Under the pieces are notes generated by a model, which did no database searches, had not been told where the DNA came from, and worked only from the letters and a program-made list of their open reading frames with translations. From the NCBI GenBank assembly GCA_964560875.1, contig CAZLMW010000206.1, positions 1-8,272 of the forward strand: a stretch of DNA of 8,272 nt, in the 5' to 3' direction. The DNA comes from CAZLMW01 sp964560875. GTDB taxonomy: Bacteria > Myxococcota_A > UBA9042. Positions 1 to 5,814 of the stretch are shown piece by piece (position 1 is the first letter of the stretch; each line of letters begins with the position of its first letter). A program made the translations under genes and the position numbers.

Positions 1-54
1 GATCCAGACGCTCATAATCGTTAGGTCGAGGGTTCAAGTCCCTCCCCAGCCACC
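1..54 (+). tRNA. 3' part of a tRNA with a CAT anticodon (Met or Ile2 type), clipped by the window start; probable attachment site
   Basis: The stretch holds an anticodon-loop sequence CTCATAA (11-17), a perfect 5-bp T arm (GAGGG, loop TTCAAGT, CCCTC) and a 3' acceptor strand CCCAGCC followed by A. The 5' half lies outside the window, so the acceptor and D arms cannot be checked. The 5' side of the anticodon stem does not pair properly with TCGTT on the 3' side. Either there is a one-base loss, giving an 8-base loop, or the bases left of the loop are not tRNA and this is only a 3' half copied at an integration junction. The phage-like genes downstream favour an att site. Which CAT tRNA it is (Met or Ile2) cannot be decided from this piece. 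Confidence 0.68.
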
Positions 55-72
55 CGAAATCTTTACGGATTT

Positions 73-100
73 GAAACCGCCGAAAGGCGGTTTCTTCGTC
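73..100 (+). terminator. Intrinsic terminator after the tRNA
   Basis: A perfect 9-bp stem, GAAACCGCC (73-81) and GGCGGTTTC (86-94), closes a GAAA tetraloop and is followed by TTCGTCTT. It lies about 20 bases after the tRNA 3' end on the same strand, the usual place for a tRNA terminator. The tail is not a pure T run, but the A/T-rich ends of the stem add to it. The A-rich 5' arm means it could also act in the other direction. Confidence 0.8.
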
Positions 101-102
101 TT

Positions 103-140
103 GGCTTGAGTGGTGGCTTGAGTTTTGACCGACTCAAGCC
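103..140. repeat. Direct and inverted copies of GGCTTGAGT beside the tRNA
   Basis: GGCTTGAGT occurs at 103-111 and again at 115-123. The reverse complement of its first eight bases, CTCAAGCC, lies at 133-140 and forms an 8-bp inverted repeat with 115-122 over a 10-base loop. A further inverted copy (CTCAAGCCAC) is at 747-756. Short repeated boxes next to a tRNA 3' end are a common form for arm-type binding sites of a tyrosine recombinase or excisionase. That role is an inference, because no recombinase is seen here. Confidence 0.45.
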
Positions 141-186
141 GATGGGACGGGTTGAACCCGGCACGGATCACGTGGAAGCTTGGCAG

Positions 187-1002
187 ATGGGCGGCGTCAC
201 ACAGAGCGGACTCGAATGGTTGGGCATCCAAGATGCTGCAGTCGCTCTCGGTGTGGACGCTCGACACCTGGTTTTCGATGCTATCGCTGGCAAGCTCGGC
301 GTTGGTGTGCTGATCGCGCAGGACAACGTCGAATGGGGAAACCTGCGACCCGTGGGGAGTTGCTACGGTGTGGGTGGCGTTTGGATTGGCCCGGATGGCC
401 GACGCGCACCAATGGAATGGCACCCGAAGCCAGATGCGCGATTCGTCGACGATCCACTTGTGGCGTGGGTAGCCAAACCATCCGAATTGTTGCCGCTTCT
501 GGAGGGCCGTGAGGTCGCTTCGGTCACGGTCGTTGTCGCGGCCTACGAGGGGGTGATGACAATCAGAGAAGGCCGCCTTCACGAGCCAATGCAGTTCGAC
601 TTGGCGAGCTTGCTTGTGAAAGCGGAGACCATCGACGGCCTGCGTGAAGGGCTTTATGGCAGGGATTACACAGATTTCGTGCTTGATAGATCGCCTCGGG
701 ATGAGGTCTCGCAACCAAGCGCCACGGAGCTAGAGCGACTGCTAGACTCAAGCCACCCGCACCACTCGGCGCGATTGGCAGCAGCCGTGCAAGCTTGGGT
801 TCACTTGTTCTTGCGCGGCAACCACAACCCGAAGGTGGGCGACAAGGTCCAATTGGCGAAGGCCGTGGAGGCCCATTCCGAGCATTGGTGGTCTGCACCT
901 GAGTCGCCGACCGAGAACGAGCTCGACCGGATCGCCTACGTCGCGCTACCGACCCACCGAAGAAGCGGCGGAGCAAAGCCTACGCCCGACAAGAAAGCTT
1001 GA
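187..1002 (+). CDS. Hypothetical mobile-element protein with an N-terminal HTH-like segment and a C-terminal conserved domain
   Basis: I do not recognise a named family. The 271-residue protein begins with a helix-turn-helix-like pattern (WLGIQDAAVALGV, about residues 10-22), as in many element-borne regulators. The C-terminal 80 residues run as helix, NHNPKVGDKVQ, helix, then a basic Gly-rich end (THRRSGGAKPTP). This resembles, from memory, the C-terminal domain of many phage and island hypothetical proteins that read NPKxGxKxQ and end KKGGAP. I chose ATG 187 because GGAAG lies 8 bases upstream. The same frame is open from TTG 106 and contains ATG 142, but neither has a ribosome binding site and the TTG lies within the repeats beside the tRNA. 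Codon third positions are less GC-rich than in the polymerase operon, which hints at a different origin. A DNA-binding role is likely but unproven. Confidence 0.72.
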   Translation: MGGVTQSGLEWLGIQDAAVALGVDARHLVFDAIAGKLGVGVLIAQDNVEWGNLRPVGSCYGVGGVWIGPDGRRAPMEWHPKPDARFVDDPLVAWVAKPSELLPLLEGREVASVTVVVAAYEGVMTIREGRLHEPMQFDLASLLVKAETIDGLREGLYGRDYTDFVLDRSPRDEVSQPSATELERLLDSSHPHHSARLAAAVQAWVHLFLRGNHNPKVGDKVQLAKAVEAHSEHWWSAPESPTENELDRIAYVALPTHRRSGGAKPTPDKKA

Positions 1003-1021
1003 ACCCGTTGTAAAGGCCTTC

Positions 1022-1040
1022 TGTCCACACGTTTTGGACA
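1022..1040. promoter_or_regulatory. Inverted repeat upstream of the alpA-like gene (candidate operator)
   Basis: TGTCCA (1022-1027) and TGGACA (1035-1040) form a 6-bp inverted repeat over seven bases. GTTGT at 1008-1012 and ACAAC at 1038-1042 could extend the symmetry outward. It lies about 100 bases ahead of the AlpA-type gene in the only noncoding space before it, so an operator for that regulator is plausible. No clear -35/-10 pair was seen and there is no T run for a terminator. Confidence 0.3.
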
Positions 1041-1128
1041 ACGTCGGCACGCGAAGGCCGAAACCTTTCCACTGTTCACAGACGAAACAGCATTCGCTTA
1101 GTTGCACCTCGCAAGGCCACGGTGGCCC

Positions 1129-1135
1129 AGGAGGT
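1129..1135 (+). promoter_or_regulatory. Strong ribosome binding site that fixes the AlpA start
   Basis: AGGAGGT matches the anti-Shine-Dalgarno sequence and lies 6 bases before ATG 1142. The frame is open upstream to 1034, but the residues added there are not AlpA-like, so this site decides the start. Confidence 0.85.
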
Positions 1136-1141
1136 ATAGCT

Positions 1142-1372
1142 ATGGATGACCGTCTTGTTCGTGCGGCCGAGTTGTCGCGCATCGTCGCACTCTCGCGCAC
1201 GCAGGTTTGGCGGCTTGAGAAGGCGGGCAAGTTCCCGCGTCGCCGTCGCCTCGGCCCCAATAGCGTCGCCTGGCTGCTGAGCGAGGTGCAGGAGTTCCTG
1301 CGCACCCGCGAGGTTGTCGTGCTGGGCCACGAAGAGAACGAGGAGGTCGGCGCGGTGTCGACCTCCAAGTAG
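1142..1372 (+). CDS. AlpA-family phage/island transcriptional regulator
   Basis: This 76-residue protein fits the AlpA family of small MerR-like winged HTH regulators. Residues 6-53 carry the typical run: RAAELSRIVALSRTQVWRLE, then KAGKFPRRRRLGPNSVAWL, then an acidic helix ending VQEFLRTRE. The recognition helix is SRTQVWRLE, and the GKFPRRRRLG wing is the family hallmark. Family members act in prophages and islands, often activating the integrase or excision genes. Here no integrase lies nearby, and the next gene downstream starts a replication-like operon after an 88-bp gap full of palindromes, so that operon is a possible target. The tail (EENEEVGAVSTSK) is short and probably flexible. The start is set by a strong AGGAGG. 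The family call is firm; the target is inferred. Confidence 0.92.
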   Translation: MDDRLVRAAELSRIVALSRTQVWRLEKAGKFPRRRRLGPNSVAWLLSEVQEFLRTREVVVLGHEENEEVGAVSTSK

Positions 1373-1376
1373 CCGT

Positions 1377-1447
1377 CCCCTGCCCGGCACAGACTTAGGA
1401 ACTCGGTTCCGGGCAAGGGGCGGCGTCACACAGCGGGCACTGCCCGC
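1377..1447. promoter_or_regulatory. Cluster of four TGCCCG half-sites, including a 15-bp palindrome, upstream of the replication operon
   Basis: Between the AlpA stop and the next gene, TGCCCGG (1381-1387) pairs with CCGGGCA (1409-1415). The stem is extended by CCCC (1377-1380) and GGGG (1417-1420) around one bulged A. A second, nearly loopless palindrome, GCGGGCACTGCCCGC (1433-1447), abuts the ribosome binding site of the next gene. The box TGCCCG/CGGGCA thus occurs four times in alternating orientation within about 70 bases. This suggests a binding site for AlpA or another element protein, or a structured leader. Without a T run, a terminator is less likely. Confidence 0.45.
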
Positions 1448-1460
1448 AGGGAGCATCACA

Positions 1461-2144
1461 ATGGCCAAGAAGCCAGACAACATCAAGCCTGAGGGCGACG
1501 GGGGCGGCGATAGCAACCCACCTCTGCAGCCCGGTGACATCAACCCCGAAGACGTGCGCGTGGACACGGAGAAGAAGGAGGCGCCGACGACGGACGAGCT
1601 GGACCCCGAGGCCATCCGCCTCGACCCCCAGTACGCACGCAAGATGGTCACCACGCGCGAGCAGCTGTCGATCCCGGTGGACAAGTGGAACAAGCAGGCG
1701 TTCGGCCGCGTCCACTCGAAACTGCAGATCGACGTCTGCCTGTTGGAGAACAAGAGCGACAGCAAGATGCACCTCGTGCTGGGGGACGCCCAGGACGCGG
1801 TCGAAGAGTCGGAGCTGAAGTTCGCGACGCTCTACTTGTGGGTCGACCGTGACGGCAACTACGGGTTGTGGCCCGCCGGTCTGCCGTACAGCGACGGTAC
1901 CACCTACTCGGCGTGGGAGTCGGCGCACGAGGTGTGCCACCGCGCGATGTCGGCTTGGGTGCGCCACCGCTGGAACCGGGCCATCAGCGCGTATGACGTC
2001 ATCACGCTCAACGCCTCCGTGGTCGTCGGTGAGCCGCAGTTCCCCGACCTGCCTCTGGCCACACTGTTGGGTCGCGCCTTCGCGGGCCGCGTCATCAAGA
2101 CGGCGGATCACCCGCTCGTCCGAAAGTTACAGGGCAACGCGTAG
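1461..2144 (+). CDS. Conserved mobile-element protein of unknown function, partner gene of the family A polymerase
   Basis: The 227-residue protein has no named function. Residues 1-55 are acidic, Pro/Gly-rich and probably disordered, and contain two related motifs, INPEDVRVD (27-35) and LDPEAIRLD (47-55). The rest looks folded, with FGRVHSKLQI (81-90), TLYLWVDRDGNYGLWPAGLP (123-142), a Trp-rich segment around AWVRHRWN (165-172) and the end DHPLVRKLQG. From memory, proteins with the order PV-K-RVHP, tLyxxxRxGxxxLWP, aWVR and DHPVxRxLxG sit directly before element-encoded family A polymerases in proteobacterial islands, and I take this to be a divergent member; that needs a database search. 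ATG 1461 is preceded by AGGGAG at good distance. It ends 4 bases before the polymerase, so translation is probably coupled. A polymerase or replication accessory is a reasonable guess only. Confidence 0.85.
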   Translation: MAKKPDNIKPEGDGGGDSNPPLQPGDINPEDVRVDTEKKEAPTTDELDPEAIRLDPQYARKMVTTREQLSIPVDKWNKQAFGRVHSKLQIDVCLLENKSDSKMHLVLGDAQDAVEESELKFATLYLWVDRDGNYGLWPAGLPYSDGTTYSAWESAHEVCHRAMSAWVRHRWNRAISAYDVITLNASVVVGEPQFPDLPLATLLGRAFAGRVIKTADHPLVRKLQGNA

Positions 2145-2148
2145 CGCC

Positions 2149-3924
2149 ATGCACAAGCTCGACGATTTTGACGAGATCGTCTTTGTTGACTTCGAGTTCG
2201 GGGTGTCGGTCGATGGTCGACCGGCACCCCGTTGCATGGTGGCCAAGGAGCTGAGGTCAGGTCGCGTGTACCGCACCTGGGAAGACGAGCTGCCGCGGAT
2301 AGCCGCCGCGCCGTTTCGGACCGACCGGAAAGTTCTGTTCGTTGCCTACTCAGCGCAGGCCGAGCTTGCCTGCTTCTCGACGCTTGGTTGGGCGCTCCCG
2401 GCGCGAATCCTCGACCTCAACGTCGAACACCACAACCTCACCAACGGCCTCGATGTGGGCCGCAAGCTGATCAACGCGCTCGCCTGGCATGGCCTGCCGC
2501 ATATCGATCTCCACGAGAAGAAGGAGATGCAGCAGCTCGCGCTGCGTGGCGGCCCTTGGAGAGCCGGCGAGCCCGCCGCCTTGATGGAATACTGTGAATC
2601 CGACGTGGTGGCGCTGGAACTGCTGCTGCCGAAGATGTTGCCGCACATCAGCGTCAGGCATGCTCTTCTGCGCGGCCACTACGTCCGAGCGGCGGCCATC
2701 ATTGAGTTCGACGGTGTGCCGGTCGATGTCGAGGCGGTACGGCTTCTCAAACGCCATCGCGAGGAACTGCGGCGCGAGGTGGTCGCGTCCGTTGCCGAAT
2801 TCGGCGTCTACGTCGGTACGACCTTCAAGACGAAGCGCTTCGAGGCGTGGTTGCGGGCCAACGGCGTATTCTGGCCGCGCTTGCCGTCGGGGCGGCTCGA
2901 CCTCGACAAGAAGACGTTCGAGGGGATGGCCGCGCTCTACCTACAGGTTCGGCCCTTGTACGCTGCACGTCGGACATTGAGTGGATTGAAGAAGAACAAG
3001 TTGCACGTCGCGCCTGACGGCCAGTCGCGGTCACCATTATGGCCGTTCAGCTCGAAGACCAGTCGCAACCAGCCCAGCAACAGCAAGCACATCTTCGGCC
3101 TGCCCGGTTGGATGCGCGGGCTGATCAGGCCGCCACCCGGCGAGACGCTGGCGTACATCGACTGGTGCCAGCAGGAGTACGGCATCGCGGCTGCGCTTTC
3201 CGGTGACCCCGCGATGTGGACCGCCTACGAGCACGAAGACCCGTACATCAAGTTCGGTCTCGACGCCAACGTGCTACCCGACGGCGCAACGGCAACGAGC
3301 CACCCGATCGAGCGAGCACAACTCAAAGCGTGCGCTCTCGGGTTGTTGTTCGGCAAGGGTAGTTACCGCCTCGCGATGGACCTCGGGATCACCGAAGTTG
3401 AAGCCGCCGATTTACTTCGCGGTCACCGCGCAGCCTACCCGACTTTCTGGGCTTGGAGTGAATCGATCGTCGACCACGCCATGTTGTTCGGCTGGGCGCG
3501 AACGGTATTCGGTTGGCGGCTGCTGAAGGGGCGCGACCCCAACCCGCGCTCCTTTATGAACTTCCCGATGCAGGCCAACGGCGCTGAGATGATGCGCCTG
3601 GCGGCCTGCTACGGTTTGGAGGCGGGTGTCCGCATCTGCACGCCGGTCCACGACGCGTTCCTCGTCCGCGCACCGACGGGCGAGATCCACGACACCGTCG
3701 ACCGCATGCGGGCCGCGATGGCCAAAGCCAGCTCCGTGGTTCTGGCGGGCAAGCAGCTGCGGACCGACGTTCAGCTGGTCGACGCCGACAACCCGCTTCC
3801 AACCGGCGAGAAGCTGCGCATGTGGCAGGACATCAAGGCCGCGCTGTACCGCATCGCAGCCGACGACATGTGCGCTGGTGAACATGAAGGTGTGCGGCCA
3901 CGAACACCCGGTCAGTTGTTGTAG
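2149..3924 (+). CDS. Element-encoded family A DNA polymerase with 3'-5' exonuclease domain, no 5' nuclease domain
   Basis: At 591 residues this is far shorter than DNA polymerase I (about 930) because the 5' nuclease domain is absent. The exonuclease domain (about 8-165) has Exo I D14-F-E16, an Exo II position filled by E72 (VAYSAQAE) where Pol I has Asp, and Exo III Y148-x3-D152. The polymerase domain has motif A D338-WCQQ-E343, motif B R389-x3-K393-x7-F401-G, the conserved NFPMQANGAEMM segment, and motif C V500-H501-D502-A503. Both metal-binding aspartates (D338, D502) are kept, so activity is expected. The positions of E. coli F762, Y766 and E883 are instead L397, F401 and A503. From memory a VHDA-type subfamily exists in islands, so these are likely subfamily traits and not damage. 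It probably copies the element's DNA. ATG 2149 lies 4 bases after the preceding gene; the frame is open upstream to 1849, but that part overlaps the preceding gene. Confidence 0.94.
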   Translation: MHKLDDFDEIVFVDFEFGVSVDGRPAPRCMVAKELRSGRVYRTWEDELPRIAAAPFRTDRKVLFVAYSAQAELACFSTLGWALPARILDLNVEHHNLTNGLDVGRKLINALAWHGLPHIDLHEKKEMQQLALRGGPWRAGEPAALMEYCESDVVALELLLPKMLPHISVRHALLRGHYVRAAAIIEFDGVPVDVEAVRLLKRHREELRREVVASVAEFGVYVGTTFKTKRFEAWLRANGVFWPRLPSGRLDLDKKTFEGMAALYLQVRPLYAARRTLSGLKKNKLHVAPDGQSRSPLWPFSSKTSRNQPSNSKHIFGLPGWMRGLIRPPPGETLAYIDWCQQEYGIAAALSGDPAMWTAYEHEDPYIKFGLDANVLPDGATATSHPIERAQLKACALGLLFGKGSYRLAMDLGITEVEAADLLRGHRAAYPTFWAWSESIVDHAMLFGWARTVFGWRLLKGRDPNPRSFMNFPMQANGAEMMRLAACYGLEAGVRICTPVHDAFLVRAPTGEIHDTVDRMRAAMAKASSVVLAGKQLRTDVQLVDADNPLPTGEKLRMWQDIKAALYRIAADDMCAGEHEGVRPRTPGQLL

Positions 3925-3932
3925 AGGTGATC

Positions 3933-4343
3933 ATGGGAGAACAGAACACGGCTGAAGTTGTCGTTGTCGATCTCGACCAAGCGCGGCTGCAGCGGCGTCC
4001 CGCAAAGAAGAACAAGAAACGGTCGTCGTCGCGCAAGTTGCCCCAGACGATGCCGGGCGAACGGTACTTCGGTGGCCCGCTCCCGTTTCCTTGGTGGGCG
4101 GCTGCCTCGAACCTCCCGGGCCGCACACTGCACGTCGCGCTGGCGATTTGGCATCTGGCAACGCTGCGCCAGCGCAGCGCGGTGGTCCGTATCCGACCGA
4201 GCCTGATTCGCGAGTTGGGCGTCAAGCGCAACGCGATGTACCGGGCAATCCAGAACTTGCAGGAGGCCGGGTTGATCGAGGTGGTTGACCGGGCGCGCGG
4301 GCGATCCATGACCGTGCGTGTGCGCACGGTCGACGACGCGTGA
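3933..4343 (+). CDS. Winged-helix DNA-binding protein of the polymerase operon
   Basis: The 136-residue protein starts with a basic, Lys/Arg-rich segment (about 17-36, RLQRRPAKKNKKRSSSRK). Next comes GPLPFPWWAAASNLPGRTLH (about 48-67), then a winged helix-turn-helix over about 68-130: ALAIWHLATLRQR, RIRPSLIRELGVKRNAMYRA, IQNLQEAGLIEVVDRARGRS and strands TVRVRTV. The layout suggests a MarR/GntR-like winged helix without an effector domain. From memory, similar proteins with a PxPWxxxAxxLPGKALHVALALW segment are common beside island-encoded polymerases. ATG 3933 is preferred, with GAGGTG just upstream; GTG 3927 is in frame but has no ribosome site of its own. It starts 8 bases after the polymerase and overlaps the next start by one base. 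It may be an origin-binding or regulatory protein of the module; this is inferred. Confidence 0.82.
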   Translation: MGEQNTAEVVVVDLDQARLQRRPAKKNKKRSSSRKLPQTMPGERYFGGPLPFPWWAAASNLPGRTLHVALAIWHLATLRQRSAVVRIRPSLIRELGVKRNAMYRAIQNLQEAGLIEVVDRARGRSMTVRVRTVDDA

Positions 4344-4933
4344 TGGGCCAACCGGGTCGCGAGCTGCGCGAGCGTAAGCACCACCAAGCGCTTTCCGTGC
4401 GCGAAGGCCGCTTCGCCTTCGCGCACGGGAGCGCATCCCACTTCGACAGCGGCAGCATCGACATGAACGTCAATATCTTGGTGACCTTTGAGAAGTTCTC
4501 ATTGGATTTCGAGCTCGACAAGCTCGCGCACTGGTACATCCTCTCCGGGCTGATTCGCGGCGATTTTTCGACCCACGAACGCCGCCGGCTCGCGTGCGCG
4601 CGCCTGAGCTACGTGGTCCGTGAGTACCTTCGCAATCGCGCGGGCAACTGGATGGCGGATGAGGGCCTGGAGATCATCAAGGGGCTCAGCGATAGCGAGC
4701 TTGTCCGGGCGCGGGTAGGCGAACTGGCCGATCGCATCCGCCGCCTTGAGGACGGCGTGGCCGACCGCCGCGAACCGGTCTACTTCGACGAAGACGCCGT
4801 CTTGTTTGTCTTTGTCCCTTGTTGCGACTACTGCGATCGCCGTGTCGGCTCCAACAGCATCCGGTGGACCACGCCCGACGGTGCCGCCTATCTGGCGTGC
4901 GAAGCGTGCGCGAACGTGGCCCTGACGGCCTGA
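4343..4933 (+). CDS. Hypothetical protein with a C-terminal Cys4 zinc-binding motif
   Basis: I do not recognise this 196-residue protein. A helical middle part (FELDKLAHWYILSGLIRG, THERRRLACARLSYVVREYL, a charged helix ELADRIRRLEDGV) leads to a C-terminal motif C161-x2-C164-x21-C186-x2-C189, a likely structural zinc ribbon. ATG 4343 overlaps the upstream TGA as TGATG, typical of translational coupling, and codons 1-40 keep a very high GC third position. I therefore favour this start over ATG 4463, which would remove the first 40 residues and leave the hairpin at 4388-4434 untranslated. As the last gene of the tightly spaced operon it probably works with the polymerase module, perhaps binding DNA or RNA, but nothing in the sequence shows how. 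Confidence 0.72.
   Translation: MGQPGRELRERKHHQALSVREGRFAFAHGSASHFDSGSIDMNVNILVTFEKFSLDFELDKLAHWYILSGLIRGDFSTHERRRLACARLSYVVREYLRNRAGNWMADEGLEIIKGLSDSELVRARVGELADRIRRLEDGVADRREPVYFDEDAVLFVFVPCCDYCDRRVGSNSIRWTTPDGAAYLACEACANVALTA
4388..4434. repeat. Long inverted repeat with a perfect 14-bp stem inside the Cys4 gene start region
   Basis: CCGTGCGCGAAGGC (4395-4408) and GCCTTCGCGCACGG (4415-4428) pair perfectly over a 6-base loop. GCGCT (4388-4392) and AGCGC (4430-4434) extend the stem after a 2x1 internal loop. No T run follows, so a simple terminator is unlikely. It falls within codons 16-31 of the gene if ATG 4343 is used, or in its leader if ATG 4463 is used. Confidence 0.75.
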
Positions 4934-4946
4934 ACGTGTGGCAGTC

Positions 4947-4962
4947 GCGGCGCAAACGCCGC
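4947..4962. terminator. Short hairpin between convergent genes (possible terminator)
   Basis: GCGGCG (4947-4952) and CGCCGC (4957-4962) close a CAAA loop, 14 bases after the stop of the Cys4 gene and 40 bases before the end of the lipoprotein gene. It could end both convergent transcripts, but no T run is seen on either side. Confidence 0.3.
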
Positions 4963-5002
4963 CTCCGGTCCAACCCCCGCCATCGCGCGTTCACGGTCGA
5001 CC

Positions 5003-5728
5003 TCAGAACGGCGTAGCGGTCCATTCTAGGATCACCGAACTCCAACCGTGCAGAGCCCCCTCGCCGCCGCCCATGTGCAGCACGGCAACGACGTCGTCGA
5101 ACTCGACCTCATCGATCGGGTCGTCCAGCAAGGCGTCCGAGTCCACCAAGCGTAGCTTCAGCTTGTCGGTCGCCTTGAGCTTGATCGTGCAGCTCGAATT
5201 CCACTTAGGCGTGTACGTGTCCTGCGCCACAGGCGTCTTGCAGATGATCGTCCCGTTTCGCTCGACGAGTACGCGCGGGTCCGGGGCTCCGTTGCCGCTG
5301 TCCCACGGACCAGCTTCCTTCCACTTGGGCACCTCACCGCTCACGAACACCAGGTTGTACGTCTGGCCGTGAGCCGGGACGCACGCTCCAGCCTTGCAGA
5401 CATCCTTATCACGGCATTCCCAGCTCACGGCGCACGGGGAGCACTTGTCTTCCATGCAGATTTGCCCGCCGGTGCAGTTGATGATCGTTCCCGCGCCACC
5501 CCATTCAAAGCAGCCGCTGGCGCTCTTCTCGCACAGCTCGAGGGAGTGACCGGCGCACTTCTTGCTTGCCGGCGTGCACTTGTCGCAGCTGGTGCCGCCC
5601 GAGTCGTGCGGCTGGCCGTAGCCTCCGGCATCGGTGAACGCCGGCTCACCACATCCCTGCACATGGACCCACAGGGTCGCGATCACGACGCATGCGCTGA
5701 AACGACCGACTTCAATTCGGCGGCACAT
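5003..5728 (-). CDS. Secreted Cys-rich lipoprotein with a C2-like domain
   Basis: The 241-residue product begins with a short charged N-terminus, a hydrophobic core (ACVVIATLWVHV) and a lipobox-like VQGC, giving a lipidated C26 and an outer or periplasmic location. Gln at -2 is not ideal. After a Gly/Asp linker, residues about 47-118 hold many cysteines in short loops (CDKC, CAG, CEK, GCFEW, CTGGQIC, CSPC), a style common in myxobacterial cell-surface proteins. Residues about 123-220 resemble a C2 domain: YNLVFVSGEVP, APDPRVLV, DTYTPKWN and LRLVDSDALLDD carry the acidic calcium-binding pattern. ATG 5728 is chosen because AAGG of the purine-rich stretch AAGGGGGGG lies at good distance; a TTG 10 codons upstream has no such support. 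It is transcribed away from the XRE gene across an 86-bp gap. Surface binding is likely; no enzyme activity is apparent. Confidence 0.85.
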   Translation of the reverse strand: MCRRIEVGRFSACVVIATLWVHVQGCGEPAFTDAGGYGQPHDSGGTSCDKCTPASKKCAGHSLELCEKSASGCFEWGGAGTIINCTGGQICMEDKCSPCAVSWECRDKDVCKAGACVPAHGQTYNLVFVSGEVPKWKEAGPWDSGNGAPDPRVLVERNGTIICKTPVAQDTYTPKWNSSCTIKLKATDKLKLRLVDSDALLDDPIDEVEFDDVVAVLHMGGGEGALHGWSSVILEWTATPF

Positions 5729-5814
5729 GGCCCCCCCTTGGTAGTAATTCTTGTCCAATCTAACGACAAACTCTCCCTTGTGTACAGCAAGTCGTCGCGC
5801 ACCAATCGGGCCCG
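5729..5814. promoter_or_regulatory. Divergent promoter region between the lipoprotein and XRE genes
   Basis: The 86 bases must hold the starts of both divergent genes. The section 5731-5770 is less GC-rich than its surroundings. CTTG-TGTACA-G-CAAG (5777-5791) is an imperfect palindrome around TGTACA and a possible XRE operator. A run of seven C (G on the coding strand) at 5731-5737 overlaps the lipoprotein ribosome site. No convincing -35/-10 pair could be fixed by eye. Confidence 0.35.

Noticed and set aside
106..186. Extension of the first gene to TTG 106 or ATG 142
   Set aside because: The region consists of repeats next to the tRNA terminator and has no ribosome site; ATG 187 has GGAAG at good spacing.
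34..714. Long open frame on the minus strand
   Set aside because: It crosses the tRNA and terminator and runs opposite the gene at 187-1002. It has no ribosome site and no family-like pattern.
1395..2111. 238-residue minus-strand frame opposite the unknown protein gene
   Set aside because: Typical antisense shadow in high-GC DNA; the plus strand has a ribosome site, operon spacing and family motifs.
3412..3885. Minus-strand frame opposite the polymerase C-terminus
   Set aside because: The plus strand here encodes polymerase motif C and flanking conserved residues.
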